Shown: in pieces, positions 44,296 through 55,500 of the stretch
How positions within the stretch are numbered: position 1 is the stretch's first letter
How the letters are laid out: every line of letters begins with the position of its first letter
Assembly: GCA_014549065.1 (NCBI GenBank)
Contig: JACDOX010000111.1
Location: forward strand, 1,858,882 to 1,922,881
Length of the DNA stretch: 64,000 nucleotides
Direction: 5' to 3'
Source: Cardinalis cardinalis
Lineage: Eukaryota; Chordata; Aves; Passeriformes; Cardinalidae
Position numbers and translations under genes: made by a program
Notes under the pieces: model-generated
The model's database searches: none
What the model was told of the DNA's origin: nothing
The model's input: the letters and a program-made list of their open reading frames with translations, nothing else

Positions 44296-44990
44296 CACAG
44301 AAACACAGAAAGGCTTGGGTTGAAAGGGACTTAAAAGTTCATCCAGTTCCATCCCACCTGCCATGGGCAGNGAAAGTTCCCACTGAATCAGGTCACTCAA
44401 AGCCCCACCCAACACGGCCTTCAACACTTCCAGGAATGGGTCACTCACAGTTTCTCTGGAAATCTGCTCCAGCGCCTCACCAAGCTTATAGTGAAGAATT
44501 TCTTCCTAATATTCAATCTAAATCAACCCTCTTTCATCTTNAGGGCATTACTCCTTGTCCTACCATATATGTCCTTGTCAAAAGCCCCCTCCAGCTTTCT
44601 TGTAGCCCCCTTTAGGTACTGAAAGGTGCTGCAAGGTCCCCCCAGAGCCTTCTCCAGACTGAACAATGCCACCCCTCTCAGCCTGCCCTCCTATCAGAGG
44701 TGATCCAGCCCCCTGATTATCTTTGTGGTCTCCTCTGCACTCACTCCAGCAGGTCCACNTTGTTCCCATGCTGGGGGCCCCAGAGCTGGATGCAGCACTG
44801 CAGGTGGGGTCTCATGAGAGCAGAGGGGCAAAATCCCCTCCCCAGACCTGCTGCCTGCAGCACTGATGGAGCCCAGGACATGTTTGGCTTTGTGGGATGA
44901 TATTTGTGCCATGCTTGGCAAGGGCACACGGCCAGGTCACACAGAGCTTGTCATCCACCAACACTCTCAGGTTCTCCTCAGGGCTGCTGT
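44296..44990 (-). mobile_element. CR1 LINE, 5'-truncated copy
   Basis: The plus strand begins CACAGAAACACAGAAAGGCTTGGGTTGAAAGGGAC and continues through the familiar antisense CR1 blocks: CATCCCACCTGCCATGGGCAG, AGAATTTCTTCCTAATATTC, CCTTTAGGTACTGAAAGGTGC, GCCTTCTCCAGACTGAACAATGCC, CAGAGCTGGATGCAGCACTG and CTTGTCATCCACCAACACTCTCAG. So the LINE is on the minus strand with its 3' end at 44296. About 695 bp is retained. It covers the 3' UTR and the end of the reverse-transcriptase frame, which is broken. Open frames across it are LINE remnants, not host genes. Confidence 0.9.
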
Positions 44991-46295
44991 CAGTTTTATT
45001 GAGCCCTTTTACATCAAGGAAGTTGGGAAGAAGAGGAAAGAGAATGCATGGAGAGTGTGCTCTGAGATGATGGAATTTTCCTGATTATATACCTAATCAA
45101 GGCAATAAGGGCTCATTATGATCACTTGTTCTGCCCTCCCCTACATAGAGCCCATAAGATTTCCCCATAGCAGGTCTTGCTAGAAATAAACCTGCCTTTA
45201 GAAAAACCATCCCTGATTTAGTTTTTGGTGATGAAAACCTCTAAGAACTTATTAGTCTAATGAATGTTTTTATTTTTAAAAACTTCTCTCTCTAGTCCCA
45301 AGATGTTCAAATTTCCAGCACTTGCTGTTCTTAAATCCTTTTTTTTTTTTCTTCAGTAAGGAGGCCATTCCTCACCTCAATCTTTTTAGACAAGAATCCA
45401 AACACCACTTCTTCCTTTTGGATCCACCAAAACCAACATATGCTCCAAGCATCTCTACTGCAAGGGTCTTTAAAAGGCTTAAAGGGCTGCAGCTTGGACA
45501 AATCTCCCAGCTGAAGTGCACACAGCAAAACAGAAACCCTTGTGCATTTCAGGAGTAATTGTCCCACCCGCTCTATCGTCTCAGATTCATTGGAAGGGCT
45601 ATTTCACTGGTGATCACATTAAATGTTTCCTGCCAAGACTTTCCAAAAATCACTAACTCTGGGGTTCAGAATCCCTTACTGTTCCCTTGCTATAACTCCA
45701 CACTTGGAATGCTGAAATGAGTGGTAGCTGCATTCAGTAGCTATCAAGTACCCAAAACTACTGTGTAATTGGTTCTCAGCCTCTGTAATTTATTCTTTTC
45801 TCTGTATAGACATAAAATAAAACTGAAGTTATACATTNCTATATTTAAGATAAAGTAACCATACTTTTTAAAGAAAGAAAAATAGAGGCAGCCCCCGGCA
45901 AGAGCCGATCTTCACCTGGGCGCCCAGAGCCTCTCACCTGCTCAGCGGTGCAGAGGACTGCGCGCCCGTTCTTTATCATCCCTCCCGCGGCACAGCAACC
46001 CCAGACGGCAAGATCTGCCTCCTGGGGTTTTCACATTGTAGAAAGCATTGTTAAAAAATAAAACCCCGACCAAATACGCAGGCATGCCCTATCAGGTTAT
46101 TAGCACCGAAGTACCCGGTCCCCGCAGGAGGAGCCGGGCCAGCGCAGCCCCCGCTCCGGGCAGGGCGCACCGGGCAGGGCGCCCGCGGGAGGGGAGGTTC
46201 CCTCCTCGGGTTCCGCTCTCGGAGTAAAGAAAAGGGGAAAAAAGAGANCTAAACAGCCCCCTCAAACCAGTTGCTAATAAGAGTGAAGGACTCAC

Positions 46296-46826
46296 CAGGN
46301 ACCTCGCAGGAGAGGAAAATCAAGCAGCACCATCGCCGCCGCCGCTGAGAGCTGTTGCTGCCAACTCGGCAGCCCGCTGGGGCTGGGAGGTGAAGTCCCC
46401 CTGCCGCGGGCTCGGCTCCTGGCTCGGAGCGCACAGCCCGCCCCGAGCGCCGACAGCCCCGCACTCCGGCGGGGCACAGCGAGCTCGCAGCGACCCCGCG
46501 GGTGCAGCCCTGCCACGGCCAACCTGTCCCCCGTCCCCGCCCGCGGCACCGCTNCTCCCGCAGCCCGGGGCTCCGGGGCTGCCTCCAGACCAGCCGTACC
46601 CGCCGGGAGCGGAGCCGCCTCCGCCGCGTCCCCCCGCACCTCTCCCGCTGCCGATCCGGCCCCGCGGCCGCGCTCCCGCAGCGCCTCTCGCCGGCTGGGA
46701 GCAGGGCGGGATGCGGGAGCCGGGCAGGGATCCGGGAGCCGGGGCCGCCGTCCCGACCTGCCGTGAGCGGGGCGGAGCAGCTGGAGGAGCGGGAGCGGGG
46801 CCGGGCGGGAGCGCCTCCGCAGCGCA
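46296..46826 (-). other. SYTL5: Candidate non-coding first exon of SYTL5
   Basis: The 3' border is the CTG|GTGAGTCC donor (GT at 46295-46294). The 5' border is unknown and is set only at the polypyrimidine tract. Near its 3' end is an upstream ATG (46333-46331) in a GC-rich context whose frame stops within or just past the donor, so it would be an upstream open frame rather than the SYTL5 start. A second donor at 45938 could define an alternative or longer first exon. Confidence 0.4.
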
Positions 46827-46895
46827 CCTCTCCTCCCTTCTCCTCCTTCTCTCCTCTCCTCCTTCTCCCCTCTCCTCCTTTCCCTCTCCCTTCCC
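46827..46895. repeat. Pure polypyrimidine tract, 69 nt
   Basis: Sixty-nine consecutive C/T bases (CTCCTCCCTTCTCC-type units) lie inside the CpG island. The minus strand is pure purine, which is the strand SYTL5 transcripts would copy if they start beyond it. Mirror-like CT tracts of this kind near promoters can form triplex DNA, are bound by factors such as GAGA- and MAZ-like proteins, and are length-variable. Confidence 0.9.
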
Positions 46896-49800
46896 GCTCC
46901 CCTTCGCCGCCCGCCCCGGGTGTCGCCGCCGTCCCATGCAGGGGGACAGTGCGGACCCAGGTCACGCCACCCCATCTCTCCGCCGGCGTTGGGAAGAGTG
47001 CGGGCCCCGTTAGTATCTCCNAGTTTTCAGCGGAGGTTTAGTAGTGCGGAACTGGCAGCTCAGGGGGCAATTCTGCGATTTCTCAGAAAGGGTTTGGAAA
47101 GGGAAGAACCCACGGTATNTACTTTATGGTTTTATGTTTTTTCAACCTTTATTAAACAACAGGTGTATCTGCACCAGGTGAGGGAAGCATCCAAAAGGTA
47201 AAATTGTATTTCAGAATATAATAAAAGGCACTTGTCATAGCTGTCCTCCTTACATCCGCAGGCAGCACTTATTAAGTTTTATGACCATCACTTCCAACAG
47301 TTCAAGAGAGCTGGATTTATCAAACAGCTACAAGTATTACAAAATATTCCAAAATTCAAAAGCAACACGGTGAAAGCCACATCTCGATTCATCCAGATGA
47401 ATTGAGTGATTCATTCACCCTCAGGTACCAGAAGAGCTCATATAGCAGGCACCTAAGAAAGATAAGGAAACCAATTTAGCACTTACATGTACCTCCTTAC
47501 ATGTTAAATACTATTCTGAAACTGGTGGAATAAACAGAGGTATGCCGCATGAAAATAGTTGAGCCTTTTTTCTTCATAGCTGTGAAATTATATCACTTTC
47601 AAAAATTCTGATACAACCAGAATCTCCTACTCAGATTTCACGTAAAAAATTTAGCATGAAATTTGCAGTTTATGTACAACAGCAATGTAATGTTATTCAT
47701 TACCCTCAAACTATTTTTAAAAAATTGCTGAGTTTGTGTTACTTCAAATAATGCATATGTTGGAAAAAAATATTATTGGGAGGTACGATATTTACTTGGC
47801 TAGTATATAAACACACCACCTTTGAAGGAGAATTTGAGTTTGATACCTGTTATACTCACAGCATTGTTTTTTGGCTTGTTCAGACAAAGCTATTGAAGGG
47901 ACCTGCTCTAAATTAAGTGCTCAGGTACATCCTCTGCCTGCAATTACTAGAATAACACATTGCTCTCTATAACAGTGTGAATCATTGTCTAAAAGGCACC
48001 CAAGTGAATATATTCTGTAATGCATGATTTAATCAAAAGTATTAAAACAACAGCTCCAGATTCATGTGGGGTTTTTTACAGTTTCATCTTATAAATGTTG
48101 TTTGAGGGGCTGGTGAAAGGAAGGGCTGACAGCTGTTTGCACACCCAGAGCTCAGGTACAGCATTACCAACCAGANATCCAAGTACAAGGAGAATTTCTG
48201 AGGAACATCACAGAACTTTTGTGTTTCTCTTGGGGCAGAAAGCAGCCACTCATAGAAACTGGAGGCCCCNTAGAATTTAGGTAGCACTGCCCATACCAGC
48301 TCATTAGTCACCCTTTGTGATCCATAACAGACCACATGAACCAAGGGATGTGTAAACCAGGACTACAGGAATCTGTGGCCTATTTAGAACAAAGATAAAG
48401 TGTTCTTGTTGCTATTTCTTTGGTGGCTCCAATCTCCATAAATAACACTTGCACTGCTGTAAAGCATTAGCCAGCTATGTCCCNGACTGCAGCTTTATTA
48501 AGGATGAATTGCAGTGCTTGTGGCCCTTTTTCAGAGTACTGTGACAACTCTCTTGTCCTCTGGGACAGAAGTTGTTCTGTATCTTTTCTGGATACAGAAC
48601 TACTAATTCTGTGCATCAGAAATCAAGGAACTTCACCATTTATTGATAGCCNGGTTCACACAGCCACAAATTCTTCCAAATGGAAGAACTTGTGCAAATT
48701 ACACAGAGTTCAGTTCAATAACATTTATGAACAAAACCTAGTTTGCTTCCATTTCAGGTAGCATTGAGTGCTCTACAACCTTTATTTCTCTTCACCTTAA
48801 TCTAAATATCAGAAAATATTAGATAAATAATCTNAATATCAGTAAATATGAGAAAAATAGGCTATAGATGCAATTTTCTAAACTTAAAGGCTTTGAGGAA
48901 GAGTTCATGTGCATAAAATAGAGATTTTTGATAAACACTCATAGCTGTTAACAGCAAGAGCTACACAGAAACAGCTATTTGCATATTTCTCCTGGATAAT
49001 CCANGTGCTAGGAGTAGAATTTGGAAACAAAATTAAAAAAAAAAAAAGCCTTTGTGGAGGAAGCTGAGATATACAGTTCTCATTGTCCAGTTGAGCACTC
49101 CCTGGGCTATTTTCCAAAAGTGTAATTGCAGCCATCATGGAGAAAGGAGTGTGCATTTTGCCAACTCTGTGCTCAAGGGGTTGTGCTATCACTTCCTGGA
49201 GGTATTCATAAAAAATAGAGACCTCAGAAGTACCTTCTAGCAGTTAAAAAATTAGGGAAGATATTTCAATGAAAGTGTCCTCTTTCTGTGGTTTTTTTTT
49301 TCCAGTGGTTTGAGATCTTGTATGTTCTGCATTTTAAATTAAGGGCTTTTTGGCATTTCTGTAAAAAAGGCTCTCTGTTAAAATTTTAATGTGGCCTGTG
49401 ATACTGATGTGCTGCGTTGCACTTCCAGCTAAAAGGAGAAAAACCTCAAATTTATGCTTGGAAGAAATGCCTGGTTTGATGCACTAATTAATCAAAAGCA
49501 AGATAATATTTCAAAAAGAAATACAGTGACTGCTTCAGAAGCAATAGCACCATACTTCTTCAAACTATTCATCAGCTCACTCAGAGCTCCTTCTTGACAA
49601 AAGCCAATTTAATTTAATCAATGTTATTACGCCTGCTGAGTTAATTTTGCTTAAAAATACAATTTATTTCATTTGAGACTGTTCCTTCACAATTCCCTCT
49701 TGGTGAGTGTGTGACATATAGGATTTGTAGGAATTTGACATAGCCCCAACAATCTTCTTTTCAGTGTACATCATGAATTTTCATGTNATCAGCACAACCA

Positions 49801-51994
49801 AGTGGAATTGTGATCCAGACCCACCTGCTTTTCTTAGGGCTTGGGTTTTGTATTTGTAACAATGGCACTGGGCTGCAAGTCAGAGCTCCTTGTCCCTGAG
49901 CTGACTTGACCCACTGTTTTTACTTATGTGACATGAATAAGTGTTCTTATTGCAAAGCCAAGCTTCCCTCTGAGAGAAAAGTGGCATTTTCCAAGCTTCA
50001 TTCCAGGTATTCACTGTCACCTCAGCCCTCTCTTCATCTCCATACTAAACAAGCATTGTCAAAACCAAGATGCAGGAAATATTATACTAGAAGAATGAAG
50101 CCTCTTGTACAAGAGGGCAAATNTTTGCCAAGGTTTTCCTTAATGTTAGTTGCTACACCAACAGAAAAATTACATATCACAGAAATGANAAAGGGGGAAC
50201 TGGTGACATTAGCTTTTCTGAGACAAGGCCATTCCTGTTTCAGCCACTGAAGGGATTTAGAAAAGCAGGTATGTACAAAAAGCTTTTCAGAGTAATTACA
50301 GCATCTCCTGTTCCTTTTAAAGAAGTTAAAAGCAGACACAGAGAAATATCAAGTGCAGCAACACATTTGTACTTTCCTTTCTCACATCATAAAATGAGGA
50401 ATCTATTTACTTTCTCCTGCTTTTCTTTAGTGCATTTCAAAGAAAAAGAATAAGACACTAATTAGTGCCTCACTGTGCTGTATGAAGCCAGTATTTGAAT
50501 TACTGCCTAGAATGGACTCATGCAAGCTGAGGGAATGCTCTTACAAACCCCATTACTGTGTGTATGATTTATTTAGACAATTATTTTGGTGTTAGCTATG
50601 TCATTTTTTGCACAAGAAAGAGCTGTGCAAAGTGAGTCAGAGCTGNGCTGTAGAATGAAGTGCTGCATAAAGAAGGTTCAGTTAATATCCAAGTACCTGG
50701 TGTTCCATGTTGAAAAATATTTCTCCAGGCAAAAAAAACACTGAAAGAACTTGAACATTTATGATGCACCTGCAAAGCATAGACTGGGACCCAAACATTT
50801 AATTTCATCCTAAATATACCAAAGTACTTTTTTAGAATTACCATTTTACTTCAAAATAGCTAGCTAGCTANGATTTTAGTAATTAGCAAATTAATCAGTA
50901 AAACAATTGTGTTTTTCATAAATGTTTTATTGCAAATAATTTTAATGGCCTCTACAAACTTCAGAAATGTTTAATGAAACCAGTTGATTTCCTATCTATA
51001 AAACTTGTAAGGTTCATCAAGAGTATAGTTCAAGACACTTAAATGTTAGTTGTCTTCTAGCCATCAGTTCACAAGATCTAGGACTTTTAGAAGATGCAGA
51101 GGCAAAAAACCCCAGAACACTCCTAAAATTCCACACAATAGAGAATGAAGAAAAACAATCTTCTCCTAGCTCCCTAATTATTTTTTTTAAACACTTAGCC
51201 TCAACCTTTTTGCTGGATCTGCGAAGAGTTATGGCATTTCTTCTAAGAAANTCTCCCTCAAACTCTGCAAGATGACTACAGTAACTTTGCTGAAAANGCA
51301 GACACAGACACTTGGAGCCTGTCAATAATACATGGATTGCAAACATTTTTGGGGATTCAGGCAAAACTCTTCATTTTCCTCTGTTTTCTGCCACCGAACT
51401 ATTCTAAAGCCAAGATATTTCACCAATGTCTTTGCATCATCCTGACTCACTTCAATACTTTTACATAAGTCAACAGAAAATGAGTCTTTAAAACTGCAGA
51501 GTTTTATTGAATTAACTTGGTATACCAACTCTTTGATCCCCAAATTTGTCTTTCTATGGAATTACCCTGTTGCAAGCAAAGGTACTTGTTAACAGCAGNT
51601 ACAAACATTTAAGGCAGGCTTTATTCATCAATGCTTCTCATTCTGGTCAGAAACTGAAAGGACATTTTAGCTCAAACAAATTAGTTCAACTTGTCCTTGA
51701 CAAGAAACCCTGCTTAGGAACAGAGAAGATGCATTCTGCATTTAAAACAGGGTTTGGAAAAATAACTAGGGTGACAAGCTCACATCTGCACAGCAAAAAG
51801 TACTTCCATTTATTTTATAAAGTAATTCTTCACCATTTAGAAAGCTCAATGAAATGGAAAAAGGCTCTAATTTGTTTTTATTTCATTTGCATGATGTTTT
51901 GCTAAATGCACNTTTCACAGTAGTACTCTTATGAGGTGATTATTGCTAAGAGAAAAGCTGTAAACTAAAAGAGGCTCTGAGTATCCAGATCCAG

Positions 51995-52088
51995 TTGCAG
52001 GTGTCTCTGTCCCCAGTAAGGGGTTGGAACTGGATGGTCTTCAAGGTCCCTTCCCAACCAAAACCATTCCATAATTCTGTGATTGTAT
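51995..52088 (+). mobile_element. CR1 3' end, short fragment
   Basis: The sequence GGGTTGGAACTGGATGG, TCTTCAAGGTCCCTTCCCAACC and AAAACCATTCCATAATTCTGTGATT is the CR1 3' terminus read on the plus strand, ending in the decayed ATTCTATG direct repeats at about 52088. The 5' limit is uncertain. Confidence 0.85.
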
Positions 52089-52149
52089 CATCTTGAATCA
52101 AATGCTTCTTCAACATGACTTATAAGCACAGCCCAAATGTTGCCTTGAA

Positions 52150-52540
52150 CACTTGTAGGGGATGCTAGCTACCCATGAAAATCTCTGTCACCCCCTCCTC
52201 AGCTGGGCAGGGAGAGAAAATACAACAAAAGGCTCATGGGTTGAGATGAGGACAGGGATAGATCACTCACCAGTTACTGTCACAGGCAAAACAGCCTCCA
52301 ATTGTGGAAACTAATTTATTTCCTAACAAATCAGAGTAGGGTAACGAGAAATAAAACCAGATCTTAAAAATATCTTCCTNCCATTGATCCATTTTACCAA
52401 GGCTTAAATTCACTCCCTGATTTTTCTACCTCCTCCCATCCTGAGCAGCACAAGGCAGGGAATAGGGGCTGGACCACCCTGTCTGCTGGCACTGAGCCTT
52501 CACATCAGCTCAGCTTCTTGTGGTGTTTACTCCACTTTAA
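52150..52540 (-). mobile_element. Possible old ERV-derived block (avian ERVL-like)
   Basis: Phrases such as 'aggctcatgggttgagatgaggacaggg', 'gatcactcaccagttactgtcac' and 'gagtagggtaacgagaaataaaacc' (about 52230-52360) recall a dispersed avian repeat that I associate with ERVL-like endogenous retroviruses, in antisense. The recognition is from memory only. No long frame survives and the edges are approximate. Confidence 0.4.
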
Positions 52541-55500
52541 AAATAGCATGTGTTTGGGGTTTTTCCCAAACCACAAGAGAAAAATAAGATCACCAAAATG
52601 TAAGTGCGTCCATGCAACATTCTTGCCAGTTCTTAATTGAACATCTAATGGTATGGCAGTTTGTGTCATGGATAACAAGAAAATGTCAGGAGGGCACCCC
52701 AATCCTGGAATGGTNATTTTCACCTCAGTAAAGTAAATAATAGTGTAAAAGATAACTGCACTGGTCATGATAAAGAGCCACGTGTTTTATTTAACTTTCA
52801 TGCAATTAAGACCTTGCATTCCAGAAAGGGATAGCAGTGTGCCTGCTTTTAATGCTNACACTGTAGCATTTCTAAATTTTAAAAGATTGAGATTAAAAGT
52901 GAGATTAAGATGCTTATATGCACAGCACACTATAACAAAATTCACAGGCTGGATGTTTTTAAACACAACCTTTTCCAAACACTTCTTATTTTCACTTAAA
53001 TGTTTATACATCATGAAATCTGTCGTCTTCAAACACACATGTTGTGGGAGTATTTGGGCACAAGCTCCCAACATTTATAATCTTACAACAGCATTATGAT
53101 GACTGCTTGAATAACATTTAAATAACNCCATATTCCATGTATTTTAACATATTATCTAATATCATTTACCAGAAGCAAATGAAGAGTTACAAACATGTGA
53201 ATAGGCAGCCNTGGTACATTTTGATGTTTGCACAATAAGGTCACTGAAGGTAATTTTCTTTATCATACATGACTATTTACAGAAATCTTGACAAATAAAA
53301 CAGTTGTCTCAGAAATCATCAAATTTCTGAGCCTTCATAGTCATATGAATATCCTCAATAAAACTTGTCTTATTTCTGGTTCTCTGATTTGGGAGGTTAC
53401 CCTTGTATTTAAGAAAATCAGATAAATTGAGATTTCAATATAGGGATCACACATTTTCCTGAACCATCTGTGGTGAATTTTGATTTGTAGGAGGAAGTAA
53501 TTCAATACATTTTTAACAGAGGTCTGGAGCTATTCTCAGTTGAAATGAACCAAGTTCTGGTTTAAGAAAAAAAAAAGTATAAACTCATGTAATTTATTTG
53601 CTTTATTTTTCAGTTTTGATCATTAGAAATTTCCAGTAAATTGCTTTGCACATTGCTTTGCTAATGGCTTTGGAAAAGTAAAATCTATTCTATAGCACTC
53701 ATTTATTCTACTTGGGAAATAATATCTTTTCCAGCCACACATATAATCATCTATTGAGTTTCTGAATCCCAAGTTACAGCTATAATTGGTCCAAAAATGT
53801 TAATACAGTATAACACTTTATCATAGATGTAATAACTAGTAATATGTCCTAAATACAGCGTGCCTTGCTTCGGTTAGATATATTCCCATTTTTTTAACTT
53901 ACTGGAACAAAGATGTGACTTTCAGAAAAAAAACCCAGCAATAGGATGGAGAATGCCTAGTCCTGTGATACNTGCTAGGTTTTTCCTCCAGTATTCAGCT
54001 CCTGAGCTGCTCCTGCTGTTCTTGCTCTGTATTTATCCCATAACAAGGAAAATNACTGAAGTGGAGCAAATTATAAACAATGCATCTTCCTCTCCTGCTC
54101 TAAAAAAGTTGATAATCAAAGGCCTTCAAGTAATACCTGCCACCCTGCTGCCTTTTTGTGTCTCTAATTGCTGAGCATCACTGAATAAAGTGATGCTGAC
54201 AGCCAGCAGCTTGGAGAAAATGCTGCTTTCAGCTGGGATGTGCAGAGGGAGCTGTGATCTGCTGAGGCTGCAGCTTGGCTGATGGGCCCAGCCTTGGGCA
54301 GAGCTGGATCCATTTCCAAGGAAGCTGGAACCAGCTGTGCCTGATGTGGAGGCCGATCCTGGTGTCCTCTCACAGAGCCCACCACTGCAGCCCCCCAGCC
54401 ACTGCCTGCACATTCCCATGTAAACTCAGCACAGGAGGTTTGTGCCATTGTTTGGGACCCCTGTGCCAGCACAGAAGGGAGCAAAGTGGGAAATGACATC
54501 CCTGTGATAAGCCATGAACATGTTGTTCTCTCTGCAGGCAAGAGTTTGCCTAGTAACCAAAAGCAATGGAGAAAACCATTCTCACGGACCATCACTGGTA
54601 TCAGCAAGAAGCCTAAGACCCTTTACCTCTTTCTTTAAGACTAATATTTATATTTAAAAATTGCAAAGATATAACTAGATACATCACTAACTTTTCTTCT
54701 GTTTGGTGCCGAGGTAAATAATGAAGACCTGGTTCCNAGGACAGCTCTTCTTCATATCCTTTCCCCCTTTTATTTTTCTCCTCAGCTTTAGCTTTCAAGA
54801 TGTTGGAAGTTTATATGAACAAAAAAATCCTAAAAACATCCTTAAGGACAACTAAAAGCTTCTCCTGAGATGGTTCATTGCACTGATTAGTCCCTGCCAT
54901 GCATAGCAGCAATCAGTTCTTTTGACAGTTTCTTTCTACATCTTGTTAGTGCCCTGTCCTACCTTCATCAAACACTTTTTTTTCTTCATTGCCATATTTG
55001 CTTGTTGCTGCTGGGTGGCTCTAGTTCCAGTGTGAGCAAGGAGTGTGAAAGAGTGCAAGTTGTTCTTATCATGGCTTGCTTTGTCCTGTCATGAAATCCT
55101 CAACAAACATCTTGCCTTCAGTAAACAGGTGAGCAGTTCCCACAAAAGGCATTTCATTCAAATTTCTGCTGAAACTCTACGATCTGATATGTCAACATTT
55201 CCCATGAAATAGAAATTTAAAATGTCCACCAGTTTTTGTCCCAAATGTTTGTACATATTGTACATCCTAGTAAGTTTGTACAGTTTCCTGGACAAAAGGA
55301 CAAGGCGCTGTTCCATCCACTTCCTACTGAAGCAAGTTTCAAAGCTTAGGAAGTGAAGGAGGCTGTGCTCTTCTCTCCCTCCAGCTCAGTGGTTTCTGTT
55401 TGAGTCGTCATGTTGTGTAGAATAATGTTTCTGACCTGCTGTGTTAGAACCAATAATTTTTTAAAATAATTTTTTAGTGGCCTATCAGCTCTTCAAAGAA

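Larger units (their letters stand above)
45890..47050. promoter_or_regulatory. SYTL5: CpG island, probable SYTL5 promoter
   Basis: This is a GC-rich, CpG-dense block in otherwise AT-rich DNA. GC and CpG density peak at 46100-47000, with GCCGCC, CCCGCC and GC-box-like motifs. It lies upstream of the SYTL5 ATG in the right direction, and two strong minus-strand donors fall in it: CAG|GTGAGA (exon end 45938) and CTG|GTGAGT (exon end 46296). Long open frames on both strands here (up to 238 codons) are Arg/Pro/Gly/Ala-rich by composition, overlap one another and contain Ns, so I take them as shadows of GC-richness. A plus-strand donor CAG|GTGAGG at 47176/47177 leaves room for a divergent transcript. 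The assignment to SYTL5 is inference from position. Confidence 0.75.

Noticed and set aside
44161..44929. Open frames across the CR1 at 44.3-45.0 kb
   Set aside because: They follow antisense or decayed LINE sequence, with no complete reverse-transcriptase motif.
46249..47041. Several long overlapping open frames (up to 238 codons) on both strands
   Set aside because: They are Arg/Pro/Gly/Ala/Ser-rich, occur in several frames at once, include Ns and coincide with the CpG island. High GC simply lowers stop-codon frequency.
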